A DNA stretch of 64,000 nt from Pseudomonas sp. MYb327 (GCF_040438925.1 NZ_CP159258.1:510001-574000), one strand, 5' to 3'. Positions 10,495 to 19,380 are shown, numbered from the stretch's first letter. Translations and numbers: made by a program. Notes: a model not told the origin generated them from the sequence alone.

Positions 10495-11427
10495 ATGGCT
10501 GGTGTAATGGATTCGGTAAACCAGCGCACGCAACTGGTGGGGCAGAATCGCCTTGAGCTGTTGTTGTTCCGTCTCGACGGCCAGCAGCTGTATGGGATCA
10601 ACGTGTTCAAGGTGCGGGAAGTGCTGCAATGCCCGAAATTGACGCTGATGCCCAAGTCCAGTCCTGTCGTGTGCGGCGTGGCGAATATTCGGGGGGCGAC
10701 CATTCCGATCCTGGATCTGGCGATGGCGACCGGCTCCGGTGCTTTAAAGGACAAGAACAATCCCTTCGTGATCATCACGGAGTACAACACCAAGACCCAG
10801 GGTTTTCTGGTGCGTTCGGTTGAACGCATCGTGAACATGAACTGGGAAGAAATTCATCCGCCACCCAAGGGCACCGGGCGCGATCACTACCTGACGGCTG
10901 TGACTCGGGTCGACAATCAGTTAGTCGAAATCATCGACGTCGAGAAGGTGCTGGCGGAAGTGGCGCCGACCCCGGAAGCGATTTCCGTTGGCGTGGTGGA
11001 TGTCGAAACCCAGCACAAGGCGCTGTCCTTGCGCGTGCTGACGGTCGATGACTCGTCAGTGGCGCGCAAGCAGGTCACGCGTTGCCTGCAAACGGTCGGT
11101 GTCGAAGTGGTGGCGTTGAACGACGGCCGGCAAGCGCTGGATTACTTGCGCAAACTGGTCGACGAGGGCAAGAAGCCGGAAGAAGAGTTCCTGATGATGA
11201 TCTCCGACATCGAGATGCCGGAGATGGACGGGTACACCCTGACGGCAGAGATCCGCAACGACCCTCGCATGCAAAAGCTTCATATCATCCTGCATACTTC
11301 GTTGTCGGGTGTATTCAATCAGGCGATGGTCAAGAAGGTCGGTGCCGATGACTTCCTTGCCAAATTCCGTCCTGATGACCTGGCATCCCGGGTAGTCGAC
11401 CGGATCAAAGCAGCAGACATCAACTAG
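10495..11427 (+). CDS. cheV: Chemotaxis coupling protein CheV (CheW-receiver fusion)
   Basis: A 310-residue protein. Residues about 15-165 form a CheW-like domain that couples receptors to CheA (ELLLFRLDGQQLYGINVFKVREVL). Residues about 180-310 are a receiver (LRVLTVDDSSVARK, acceptor Asp in MISDIEMPEMDGY, Thr in LHTSLSG, Lys in FLAKFRP). Phosphorylation of CheV is thought to tune signalling or act as a phosphate sink in adaptation. SD TAGGAG lies upstream. It precedes cheR by 46 nt on the same strand, the usual Pseudomonas pair; since cheR is frameshifted here, the pair may not work as a unit. Confidence 0.93.
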   Translation: MAGVMDSVNQRTQLVGQNRLELLLFRLDGQQLYGINVFKVREVLQCPKLTLMPKSSPVVCGVANIRGATIPILDLAMATGSGALKDKNNPFVIITEYNTKTQGFLVRSVERIVNMNWEEIHPPPKGTGRDHYLTAVTRVDNQLVEIIDVEKVLAEVAPTPEAISVGVVDVETQHKALSLRVLTVDDSSVARKQVTRCLQTVGVEVVALNDGRQALDYLRKLVDEGKKPEEEFLMMISDIEMPEMDGYTLTAEIRNDPRMQKLHIILHTSLSGVFNQAMVKKVGADDFLAKFRPDDLASRVVDRIKAADIN

Positions 11428-11473
11428 GGGCGTTTGGCCCCTGGCAGTCAACACGATTTTAGAGGCGGCAGCA

Positions 11474-12299
11474 TTGTCTACGGGTAATTTGGATTTCGAA
11501 CAGTTCCGGGTATTCCTGGAAAAAGCCTGTGGCATTTTGCTCGGTGAAAACAAGCAGTACCTGGTCGAGCCGTCTCAACAAGCTGATGGAACAGCAAGGC
11601 ATCAAGTCGTTGGGTGAGCTTGTCCAGCGCATGCAGACCCAGCCACGCAGCGGTTTGCGCGAGCAGGTAGTGGATGCCATGACCACCAACGAAACCCTGT
11701 GGTTTCGTGACACCTATCCATTTGAAGTCTTGAAGAACAAAGTGCTGCCCGAGGCGATCAAGGCCAGTCCCGGCCAGCGTTTGCGGATCTGGTCGGCGGC
11801 CTGTTCGTCGGGGCAGGAACCGTACTCGCTGTCGATGTCCATCGACGAGTTCGAGCGGGTCAATATGGGCCAGTTGAAGATGGGTGTGCAGATTGTTGCC
11901 ACTGATCTGTCCGGTACCATGCTGAACAACTGCAAGACCGGCGAGTACGACAGCCTGGCCATCGGTCGTGGTCTGTCGCCTGAGCGGCTGCAGCGTTACT
12001 TTGATCCAAAAGGGCCGGGGCGCTGGGCAATCAAGGCGCCGATCAAGAGTCGCGTGGAGTTTCGTTCATTCAACCTGCTGGACAGCTACGCGAGCCTCGG
12101 CAAGTTCGACATCGTGTTCTGCCGCAACGTGCTGATCTACTTCTCCGCCGAGGTGAAGAAGGACATCCTGTTGCGTATCCACAGCACGTTGAAGCCCGGT
12201 GGTTATTTGTTCCTCGGTGCTTCCGAAGCGCTGAACGGGTTGCCCGATCATTACCAGATGGTCCAGTGCAGTCCGGGGATTATTTACCAGGCGAAGTGA
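11474..12299 (+). pseudogene. cheR: Chemotaxis methyltransferase CheR, frameshifted
   Basis: CheR methylates glutamates of chemoreceptors using SAM. The gene starts at TTG 11474 (SD AGAGG 8 nt upstream) and reads MSTGNLDFEQFRVFLEKACG, then NKQYLV up to 11566. From there the frame gives EPSQQADG and stops at 11615-11617 (47 residues). The proper continuation SSRLNKLMEQQGIKSLGELV is found in another frame from about 11565 to the stop at 12299. Family proteins read NKQYLVSSRLNKLMEQQG without a break, so 2 nt are missing: GTCTCGAGC would restore the frame where GTCGAGC is read. The rest is intact, including the SAM site (IWSAACSSGQEPYSL) and FCRNVLIYFS. A GTG at 11529 could start a shorter product lacking part of the N-terminal helical domain. 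True mutation or sequence error cannot be told here. Confidence 0.85.
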
Positions 12300-12317
12300 T
12301 GCAAAAGCGACGGTCAT

Positions 12318-12348
12318 AAAAAGGAGCCCAATGGGCTCCTTTTTTTTG
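12318..12348 (+). terminator. Rho-independent terminator after cheR
   Basis: AAAAAGGAGCCC / GGGCTCCTTTTT hairpin with a 3-nt loop and a run of T, 19 nt after the cheR stop. It separates cheV-cheR from the flgB operon. Confidence 0.85.
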
Positions 12349-12482
12349 TCCGTCACTTTTGCATTACGTAGGGGAAGCACTAGCGGCAGAAAAGCGGCAG
12401 AAGGCGGAAACCGGTTGCCGCTTTTCTGGCATTGCCGCGTTGCCACTGCCCGCAAAGCCCCGGTTTATGGGCTTTTTTGAAT

Positions 12483-12498
12483 TGGCATGACGCTTGCT
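12483..12498 (+). promoter_or_regulatory. Sigma-54 promoter of the flgBCDE operon
   Basis: TGGCATGACGCTTGCT fits the RpoN consensus (TGGCAYG-N4-TTGCW) at every conserved position. The predicted start site is near 12509, leaving a 34-nt leader before the flgB ATG at 12543. The operon is FleQ/RpoN-dependent in Pseudomonas. Confidence 0.85.
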
Positions 12499-12542
12499 AT
12501 GTTCATCGTACGAAAAATCAGGTCACCCGAAGGTTTCCCGAC

Positions 12543-12950
12543 ATGAGCATCAGCTTCGATAAAGCGCTCGGCATTCACGAAAAGGCTCTGGGCTTCCGCG
12601 CTCAGCGTGCCGAAGTCCTGGCCAACAACATTGCCAACGCAGACACCCCGAACTACAAGGCGCGGGATCTGGAATTCTCGAAAGTGCTCGAGGCGCAGAA
12701 CGATAAAGCCAAGAACGGCACGTTCGCTTTGAACATGACCAACAGCCGTCACATCGAAGCCGAAGGCCTGGGCAATGGCGACGAGTCGTTGATGTACCGC
12801 ACGCCGATGCAACCGTCGATTGACCAGAACACCGTGGACGCCCAACTGGAACAGTCGAACTACGCGGAAAACGCCGTCGGCTTCCAGGCCAGCTTCACCC
12901 TGCTCAACAGCAAATTCAAAGGGCTGGTGTCAGCCCTGCGCGGAGAGTAA
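12543..12950 (+). CDS. flgB: Flagellar basal-body rod protein FlgB
   Basis: A 135-residue proximal rod protein, exported by the flagellar type III apparatus. The N-terminal rod motif RAEVLANNIANADTPNYKARD is the hallmark of the family, and the C-terminal heptad region (LEQSNYAENAVGFQASFTLL) is typical. A longer frame runs upstream to 12432, but the ATG at 12543 gives the canonical MSISFDKALGIHEKALGFR start and lies after the sigma-54 promoter. First gene of flgBCDE; flgC follows after 3 nt. Confidence 0.95.
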   Translation: MSISFDKALGIHEKALGFRAQRAEVLANNIANADTPNYKARDLEFSKVLEAQNDKAKNGTFALNMTNSRHIEAEGLGNGDESLMYRTPMQPSIDQNTVDAQLEQSNYAENAVGFQASFTLLNSKFKGLVSALRGE

Positions 12951-12953
12951 GTC

Positions 12954-13397
12954 ATGTCTCTATCCAGTGTTTTCAACATTGCCGGTAGCGGCATGAGTGC
13001 GCAAACCACTCGCTTGAACACCGTTGCTTCGAACATTGCCAACGCCGAGACAGTCTCGTCGAGCATCGACCAGACCTACCGTGCGCGTCACCCGGTTTTT
13101 GCCACCATGTTCCAGGGTGGCCAGAGTGGCGGCAGCGATTCGCTGTTCCAGAATCAGGACGCTGCCGGTCAGGGCGTGCAGGTCATGGGCGTCGTCGAAG
13201 ATCAGAGCAACCTCGAAGCGCGATACGAGCCTAACCATCCGGCTGCCGATGCCAAGGGCTACGTCTACTACCCGAACGTCAACGTGGTGGAAGAAATGGC
13301 CGACATGATTTCCGCGAGCCGTTCGTTCCAGACCAACGCCGAAATGATGAACACCGCCAAAACCATGATGCAGAAAGTGCTGACCCTCGGTCAGTGA
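12954..13397 (+). CDS. flgC: Flagellar basal-body rod protein FlgC
   Basis: A 147-residue rod subunit. The N-terminal motif MSAQTTRLNTVASNIANAET and the C-terminal VVEEMADMISASRSFQTNAEM are the two conserved FlgC/FlgG-type rod segments that pack as a coiled coil. It lies 3 nt after flgB and 15 nt before flgD, so it belongs to the same transcript. Confidence 0.95.
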   Translation: MSLSSVFNIAGSGMSAQTTRLNTVASNIANAETVSSSIDQTYRARHPVFATMFQGGQSGGSDSLFQNQDAAGQGVQVMGVVEDQSNLEARYEPNHPAADAKGYVYYPNVNVVEEMADMISASRSFQTNAEMMNTAKTMMQKVLTLGQ

Positions 13398-13412
13398 TAA
13401 GGGGCGACTCAG

Positions 13413-14135
13413 ATGAGTGTCAGCGATTCCACCAGCAGTTTGAGCCTCAATGACATCCTGGCCAATTCCTCGGTCAAGACCAACACCACGACGGACGGCC
13501 TGGCGGGGGCGGCCAGCAGCGCCACGGGCAACAAGGCCCTGGGCAAGGACGCGTTCCTGCAATTGCTGGTGACCCAGCTTAAAAACCAGAACCCGCTGGA
13601 GCCGCAAGATAACGGCGAGTTCGTTGCCCAGTTGGCGCAGTTCAGTAGCCTGGAAGGGATCACCACCCTCAACGATACCGTTACGGGCATTGCCAGCAAC
13701 TACAACTCCTCCCAGGCATTGCAGGCCTCGTCGCTGGTCGGTCGTACGGTCATTGCTCCTGGCGACAAGGCGGTGGTTGACACTTCCAAGCCGCTCAAGG
13801 GGACAGTCTCAATACCGTCGTCGGTGCCGAGTGCCACGCTGAAGATCACCGACGCGGACGGTAAGGTAGTACGCACCATCGATATGGGCTCGCAGAGCGC
13901 GGGCAACGCCGACTTCATCTGGGACGGCAAGAACGATGCGGGTGAAGTTGCAGCCCCTGGCACTTACACCTTTGCCGCTACGACCACCATCGACAGTCAA
14001 GCCGTATCACTGATCACCAACCTGCCAGCGACCGTCAATAGCGTGACCATCAGCCAGACTGGCGGCGAGTTGATGCTCAACCTGGCCGGGCTGGGCAGCA
14101 TCGCCCTGTCCAAAGTGCAAACCATTGGTATATAG
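13413..14135 (+). CDS. flgD: Flagellar hook capping/assembly protein FlgD
   Basis: A 240-residue hook scaffold that caps the growing hook and is later lost. The N-terminal secretion and capping segment has KDAFLQLLVTQLKNQNPLEPQDN and EFVAQLAQFSSLEGI, the strongest family signature. The C-terminal half has the FlgD Ig-like/tudor pattern (VRTIDMGSQSAGNADFIWDGK). Third gene of flgBCDE; length is normal. Confidence 0.95.
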   Translation: MSVSDSTSSLSLNDILANSSVKTNTTTDGLAGAASSATGNKALGKDAFLQLLVTQLKNQNPLEPQDNGEFVAQLAQFSSLEGITTLNDTVTGIASNYNSSQALQASSLVGRTVIAPGDKAVVDTSKPLKGTVSIPSSVPSATLKITDADGKVVRTIDMGSQSAGNADFIWDGKNDAGEVAAPGTYTFAATTTIDSQAVSLITNLPATVNSVTISQTGGELMLNLAGLGSIALSKVQTIGI

Positions 14136-14166
14136 AGCCGACTAGCACGGCACAAAGGAGTGGAAT

Positions 14167-15510
14167 ATGTCTTTCAATATCGGCCTTAGCGGTCTCTATG
14201 CAGCCAACAAACAACTGGACGTGACCGGCAACAACATCGCCAACGTCGCGACCACCGGTTTCAAATCGTCCCGCGCGGAATTCGAAGACGTGTATTCGGC
14301 AACCAAGCTGGGTACGGGCAGCAAGACCATCGGTAACGGCGTGCGTCTGGCCAACGTTTCCCAACAGTTCAGCCAGGGTGACGTGAACGGCACCGGCAAC
14401 GTGCTGGACATGGGTATCCAGGGTTCGGGTTTCTTCGTGCTCAGCAACAACGGCGCATTGACCTACACCCGTGCCGGTACCTTCAAGACTGACAAGGAAG
14501 GTTACATCACCAACACTGACGGTACTGCACGCTTGCAGGGCTATGGTGTGGATGCCAATGGCAAGATTCTCAATGGCGTGCTGACCGACCTGCGAATCGA
14601 CACTTCCAACCTGGCGCCGAAGGCGACCAACAGTGTTTCGTCGACGATCAACCTGAACTCCACGGCTGATGTGATCGACCAGACAGTTGCGGCCAACAAG
14701 TTTGATCCGAGCAAGACGGCCACTTATACCAAGCAGTTCACTACCCCCGTTTTCGATACCCAGGGTAACAAGCACGACATGGACCAGTACATGGTCAAAA
14801 CCGGGCCGAATACTTGGGATACGTACACCGTGATCGATGGTCGCAACCCGGATGGCAGCGACCCTGCCGTGACTGCTCCGATCCCTTCGACCATGACGTT
14901 CGACTCCAGCGGCAAACTGGTTTCGGTCAGCACCCCGGTACCGCCGACTGTTCCGCCAACCATTCCGACACCTGCGCCGATTATCAGCAGTGATCTCAAA
15001 ATCACCAACTGGACTCCAGGTTCCGTGACCGGTGGTGTCTGGACTGCCAACGGTGCAAGCGCTGACCCGGCCGGTGTGACCATTTCGATGGCCAACACCA
15101 CGCAGTTCAACGCTGACACCGCACGTTCGATTCCGGCACAGAACGGCTATGCCACTGGCCAGATCACCAGCCTGACCATCGACGGCAGTGGTGTGTTGCT
15201 GGCCAACTTCAGCAACAGCCAGACCAAGCCGATCGGCCAGATTTCGTTGGCCAGTTTCACCAACGAGCAAGGTTTGCAGCAAGTTGGCGGTACCAGCTGG
15301 AAGGAAACCTACGCATCGGGCATTCCAGGCTACGACGCACCGGAGACCGGATCCCTGGGCCAAATTGTTTCCAACTCCCTGGAAGAGTCCAACGTCAACC
15401 TGACCAACGAACTGGTCGATTTGATCAAGGCGCAGAGCAACTACCAGGCGAACGCCAAGACCATCTCCACCCAAAGCACCATCATGCAGACCATCATTCA
15501 GATGACTTGA
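14167..15510 (+). CDS. flgE: Flagellar hook protein FlgE
   Basis: A 447-residue hook subunit. N-terminal rod-type motif LDVTGNNIANVATTGFKSSR and C-terminal VNLTNELVDLIKAQSNYQAN pair to form the D0 core. The central region is variable and includes a Pro/Thr-rich stretch (TPVPPTVPPTIPTPAP near residue 260) that probably lies in an exposed hook domain. SD AAGGAG is present. In other pseudomonads flgF and the rest of the rod/ring genes usually follow flgE; here nrdA follows on the opposite strand, so this operon ends after flgE. Confidence 0.95.
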   Translation: MSFNIGLSGLYAANKQLDVTGNNIANVATTGFKSSRAEFEDVYSATKLGTGSKTIGNGVRLANVSQQFSQGDVNGTGNVLDMGIQGSGFFVLSNNGALTYTRAGTFKTDKEGYITNTDGTARLQGYGVDANGKILNGVLTDLRIDTSNLAPKATNSVSSTINLNSTADVIDQTVAANKFDPSKTATYTKQFTTPVFDTQGNKHDMDQYMVKTGPNTWDTYTVIDGRNPDGSDPAVTAPIPSTMTFDSSGKLVSVSTPVPPTVPPTIPTPAPIISSDLKITNWTPGSVTGGVWTANGASADPAGVTISMANTTQFNADTARSIPAQNGYATGQITSLTIDGSGVLLANFSNSQTKPIGQISLASFTNEQGLQQVGGTSWKETYASGIPGYDAPETGSLGQIVSNSLEESNVNLTNELVDLIKAQSNYQANAKTISTQSTIMQTIIQMT

Positions 15511-15540
15511 TGCTGGCTAGCTGAGTCGCAGTACAAGGAG

Positions 15541-15563
15541 CCCCTCGGAAGAGGGGTTTTTTT
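15541..15563 (+). terminator. Rho-independent terminator after flgE
   Basis: CCCCTC / GAGGGG hairpin with a GGAA loop followed by seven T, 30 nt after the flgE stop. Confidence 0.8.
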
Positions 15564-15587
15564 GTGGCTGATAGATCAAAAGAAAAT

Positions 15588-15675
15588 GTGTAGGAGCCGG
15601 CTTGCTGGCGATCCAGGCACCGCGGTTATCCAGACAGACCGCGTCATCGTTCATCGCCAGCAAGCCGGCTCCTAC
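15588..15675. repeat. REP pair in inverted orientation (REPIN-type)
   Basis: Two 24-nt REP units, 15588-15611 (TGTAGGAGCCGGCTTGCTGG core) and its reverse complement at 15652-15675, separated by 40 nt. It lies between convergent flgE and nrdA, at the place where the usual neighbours flgF and nrdB are missing. Confidence 0.85.
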
Positions 15676-15681
15676 AAAAAG

Positions 15682-15717
15682 AAAACCCCCGATCAACCAG
15701 AGGCTCATCGGGGGTTG
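15682..15717 (-). terminator. Rho-independent terminator of nrdA
   Basis: On the minus strand AACCCCCGAT / ATCGGGGGTT forms a 10-bp stem with a 13-nt loop, followed by TTC and a T-rich run. It lies about 36 nt after the nrdA stop codon. Confidence 0.8.
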
Positions 15718-15752
15718 TCGAGTAAGCGCCTTGCGGCGCTCACCGGCTCAGC

Positions 15753-18647
15753 TTATTGGCAAGCTTCGCAATCCGGCTCGTCGATGGCGCAAGCCTTCGG
15801 CACTGGAGCAGGACCGGCAGGGGCTGCCAGGACCGAGTCGTCACCGTGGTTGCCGCCGCTGGAAACAGCGTTCAGCTTGCCGGTGTTGATGGTCGACTTC
15901 TCGGTGCTGGTCGCGGCCAGGGCACGGAGGTAGTAAGTGGTTTTCAGGCCACGGTACCAAGCCATGCGGTAGGTCACGTCCAGCTTCTTGCCCGAAGCGC
16001 CAGCGATGTACAGGTTCAGCGACTGAGCCTGGTCGATCCACTTCTGGCGACGGCTTGCCGCGTCAACGATCCACTTGGTGTCCACTTCGAAGGCGGTCGC
16101 GTAGAGCTCTTTGAGTTCTTGCGGGATGCGCTCGATCTGCTGCACCGAACCGTCGTAGTACTTCAGGTCGTTGATCATGACCGAGTCCCACAGGCCGCGA
16201 GCCTTCAGGTCGCGAACCAGGTACGGGTTGATCACGGTGAATTCGCCCGACAGGTTCGATTTCACATAGAGGTTCTGGTAGGTCGGTTCGATCGACTGTG
16301 AAACGCCAGTGATGTTGGCGATGGTCGCGGTCGGTGCGATGGCCATGATGTTGGAGTTACGAATACCTTTTTGTACACGGGCGCGAACCGGTGCCCAGTC
16401 CAGGGTTTCATTCAGGTCGACGTCGATGTACTTCTGGCCACGGGCTTCGATCAGGATCTGTTGCGAATCCAGCGGCAGGATGCCTTTGGACCACAGCGAA
16501 CCCTGGAACGTCTCGTACGAGCCGCGCTCGTCAGCCAGGTCGCAGGAAGCCTGGATCGCGAAGTAGCTGACCGCTTCCATCGATTTGTCGGCGAACTCGA
16601 CGGCAGCGTCGGAACCGTAAGGAATGTGCTGCAGGTACAGAGCGTCCTGGAAGCCCATGATGCCCAGACCGACTGGACGGTGCTTGAAGTTGGAGTTCTT
16701 CGCTTGTGGCACCGAGTAGTAGTTGATGTCGATCACGTTATCGAGCATGCGCACGGCGGTGTTCACAGTGCGTTGCAGCTTGGCGGTGTCGAGCTGGCCG
16801 TTGACGATGTGGTTCGGCAGGTTGATCGAGCCCAGGTTGCAAACGGCGATCTCGTCCTTGTTGGTGTTCAAGGTGATCTCGGTGCACAGGTTCGAGCTGT
16901 GGACCACGCCGACGTGCTGCTGCGGGCTACGCAGGTTGCACGGGTCTTTGAAGGTCAGCCATGGGTGGCCGGTTTCAAATAGCATGGACAGCATTTTGCG
17001 CCACAGGTCTTTGGCCTGGATGGTCTTGAACAGCTTGACCTTGCCTGGGTACTCGGTCAGGGCTTCGTAGTACTCGTAACGCTCTTCGAAGGCCTTGCCG
17101 GTCAGGTCGTGCAGGTCCGGTACTTCGGATGGCGAGAACAGGGTCCACTTGCCGTCATCGAAGACGCGCTTCATGAACAGGTCAGGGATCCAGTTGGCGG
17201 TGTTCATGTCGTGGGTACGACGACGATCATCACCGGTGTTCTTGCGCAGCTCGATGAACTCTTCGATGTCCATGTGCCAGGTTTCCAGGTAGGCACACAC
17301 AGCGCCTTTGCGCTTGCCACCCTGGTTAACGGCGACGGCGGTGTCGTTCACCACTTTCAGGAACGGTACGACGCCCTGGGACTTGCCGTTGGTGCCCTTG
17401 ATGTAAGAACCCAGCGCACGAACCGGCGTCCAGTCGTTGCCCAGGCCGCCAGCGAATTTCGACAACATGGCGTTATCGTGGATCGCGTGGTAGATGCCCG
17501 ACAGGTCATCCGGCACGGTGGTCAGGTAGCAACTGGACAGCTGTGGACGCAGGGTGCCGGCGTTGAACAGGGTTGGCGTCGAGGACATGTAGTCGAAGGA
17601 CGACAACAGGTTATAGAACTCGATCGCACGGTCTTCTTTCTGCTTCTCTTCGATCGCCAGGCCCATGGCCACGCGCATGAAGAAGATCTGTGGCAGTTCG
17701 AAACGCACGCCATCCTTGTGGATGAAGTAACGGTCGTACAGGGTTTGCAGGCCCAGGTAGGTGAATTGCTGGTCGCGCTCGTGGTTGATCGCCTTGCCGA
17801 GTTTTTCCAGGTCGAAAGTGGCCAGGACCGGGTTCAGCAATTCGAATTCGATACCCTTGGCGATGTAGGCAGGCAGGGCCTTGGCGTACAGGTCGACCAT
17901 CTCGTGGTGGGTCGCGCTTTCGGCTACGCCGAGGAAGCCCAGACCTTCGGCACGCAGGGTGTCCATCAGCAGGCGGGCGGTCACGAACGAGTAGTTCGGC
18001 TCACGCTCGACCAGGGTACGGGCGGTCATCACCAGAGCGGTGTTGACGTCGGTCAGGGCCACGCCGTCGTACAGGTTCTTCAGGGTTTCGCGCTGGATCA
18101 GATCGCCGTCGACTTCTTCCAGGCCTTCGCAGGCTTCGGTGACGATGGTGTTCAGGCGACCCATGTCCAGCGGCGCGAGGCTGCCGTCGGCGCGGGTGAT
18201 GCGGATCGACGGGTGAGCGTTGACCGCTTCCTCGGCCGGGGCGTGGGCAGCGCGTTCTTTCGAACGACCGTCACGGTAGATCACGTAGTCGCGGGCAACT
18301 TTCTGCTCGCCGGCACGCATCAGGGCCAGTTCGACCTGGTCCTGGATTTCTTCGATGTGGATGGTGCCGCCCGATGGCATGCGACGCTTGAAGGTGGCGG
18401 TGACCTGTTCGGTCAGGCGGGCAACGGTGTCGTGGATTCGCGACGAAGCGGCAGCGGTGCCGCCTTCAACTGCGAGAAACGCCTTGGTGATAGCGACGGT
18501 AATTTTGTCATCGGTGTAAGGAACGACAGTGCCGTTACGCTTGATCACGCGAAGCTGGCCCGGCGCGGTGGCGGACAGATCCGAATTCGAATCAGCGGCC
18601 TGCGGCAAGGTGCCCTGCGGGTTCTCGCGAGTTGTGTCGGTTTGCAT
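15753..18647 (-). CDS. nrdA: Class Ia ribonucleotide reductase, alpha subunit NrdA
   Basis: A 964-residue catalytic subunit making dNDPs from NDPs. Two N-terminal ATP-cones are visible (RVIKRNGTVVPYTDDKITVAI and RITRADGSLAPLDMGRLNTIV). Active-site regions include NAGTLRPQLSSCYL (Cys), SNLCTEITLNTNKDEIAVCNLGSINL (the NLCTEI motif and second Cys) and PTATIANITGVSQSIEP. The C-terminus CAIDEPDCEACQ carries the redox-active cysteines. The open frame extends 120 codons upstream, but the ATG at 18647 has GGAG 6 nt before it and gives the usual MQTDTTREN start. The radical-generating partner nrdB is normally adjacent, and it is absent from this window. Confidence 0.96.
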   Translation of the reverse strand: MQTDTTRENPQGTLPQAADSNSDLSATAPGQLRVIKRNGTVVPYTDDKITVAITKAFLAVEGGTAAASSRIHDTVARLTEQVTATFKRRMPSGGTIHIEEIQDQVELALMRAGEQKVARDYVIYRDGRSKERAAHAPAEEAVNAHPSIRITRADGSLAPLDMGRLNTIVTEACEGLEEVDGDLIQRETLKNLYDGVALTDVNTALVMTARTLVEREPNYSFVTARLLMDTLRAEGLGFLGVAESATHHEMVDLYAKALPAYIAKGIEFELLNPVLATFDLEKLGKAINHERDQQFTYLGLQTLYDRYFIHKDGVRFELPQIFFMRVAMGLAIEEKQKEDRAIEFYNLLSSFDYMSSTPTLFNAGTLRPQLSSCYLTTVPDDLSGIYHAIHDNAMLSKFAGGLGNDWTPVRALGSYIKGTNGKSQGVVPFLKVVNDTAVAVNQGGKRKGAVCAYLETWHMDIEEFIELRKNTGDDRRRTHDMNTANWIPDLFMKRVFDDGKWTLFSPSEVPDLHDLTGKAFEERYEYYEALTEYPGKVKLFKTIQAKDLWRKMLSMLFETGHPWLTFKDPCNLRSPQQHVGVVHSSNLCTEITLNTNKDEIAVCNLGSINLPNHIVNGQLDTAKLQRTVNTAVRMLDNVIDINYYSVPQAKNSNFKHRPVGLGIMGFQDALYLQHIPYGSDAAVEFADKSMEAVSYFAIQASCDLADERGSYETFQGSLWSKGILPLDSQQILIEARGQKYIDVDLNETLDWAPVRARVQKGIRNSNIMAIAPTATIANITGVSQSIEPTYQNLYVKSNLSGEFTVINPYLVRDLKARGLWDSVMINDLKYYDGSVQQIERIPQELKELYATAFEVDTKWIVDAASRRQKWIDQAQSLNLYIAGASGKKLDVTYRMAWYRGLKTTYYLRALAATSTEKSTINTGKLNAVSSGGNHGDDSVLAAPAGPAPVPKACAIDEPDCEACQ

Positions 18648-19007
18648 GGGTGTCTCCACGTTCTCTATGTTTGTTTGGGCACCATCACGGTGCCCACCGT
18701 TCCGTCCTGAAGCACTACAACCGGCGAGTGCCGGGCATAACAACTTCGGGACAGTAGGAAGGGGGCTATATGGGCGCCGCTTCCATGCCGAAGTCTTTGG
18801 TCTCACGCCAGGGGCGAAAGACCGGGGTCCTTTGAGGTGACAGTTGGGGACTGCAACACCCGTACCGTTTTCACCCTTTTGGGCCGAAATACAGTAGCCA
18901 TCCGCACGCGCGGTTTGGTCTTTCGAAAATACGTTTGGTTCAACCGGACAGAGGCAATAAAAGCGCTTGAAATTGGTGTCTGGTTTGTGTTTGGTTTTTT
19001 GCGCCAA

Positions 19008-19023
19008 CCCCTACATCTAGGGT
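19008..19023. promoter_or_regulatory. Candidate NrdR box
   Basis: CCCCTACATCTAGGGT is an imperfect palindrome (CCCTA-N4-TAGGG core) close in form to the NrdR box (ACACTATATATAGTGT type). It lies upstream of nrdA, where NrdR is expected to repress. A second box at the usual 30-nt spacing was not seen, so the call is tentative. Confidence 0.4.
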
Positions 19024-19081
19024 TTTTTTCGCGCCGGGGTACAAGATAATGCGTTTTGGGGGGGCATTGCAACGTACTACC

Positions 19082-19090
19082 TGTGGATAA
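19082..19090 (-). promoter_or_regulatory. DnaA box upstream of nrdA
   Basis: TGTGGATAA, the exact complement of the DnaA box TTATCCACA. DnaA control of nrdAB is established in E. coli. A single exact 9-mer can occur by chance. Confidence 0.4.
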
Positions 19091-19380
19091 ACCTGTGCGT
19101 AAATTGTGTGTGAAAGATGGAATCGGCGTGTAGGCCGCGATGCTGCTGGACCGGACCTTTTTTCATCGATTTTCGACGAGCGAAAACGGCCGGGCGGATT
19201 TTTAAGGGCGCGAACCCTATCACAAAAATCTGCCTTGTCCGAACGCATTTACCGGCTTGTGTTCTGCGCGGGCGACGTTTATACATTCGGCCGGCGTCTA
19301 TTCAATTTATCCTCCCCAATCATTACAAAAAGACGGGTGGATCCTTCCTTATTAGAGTTATTGGCAAGTAGAGGTTTTCC

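Larger units (their letters stand above)
18648..19380. other. Long divergent intergenic region nrdA / RstA-like regulator
   Basis: A 733-bp region without a supported gene; small frames here are probably chance. It must hold the promoters of nrdA (minus) and of the response regulator (plus). Two candidate control sites are listed separately: an NrdR-box-like palindrome near 19008 and a DnaA box near 19082. The 100 nt before 19381 are AT-rich compared with the rest, consistent with a promoter for the regulator. Confidence 0.5.

Noticed and set aside
14077..15474. 465-residue minus-strand frame
   Set aside because: Antisense shadow of flgE; composition is low-complexity Val/Gly/Arg and no family is recognised.
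17109..18710. 533-residue plus-strand frame
   Set aside because: Antisense to nrdA, rich in Val/Gln/His/Gly as expected from reversed GC-rich codons.
18648..19007. 120-codon N-terminal extension of NrdA
   Set aside because: The ATG at 18647 has a good ribosome site and gives the normal family length of about 964 residues.
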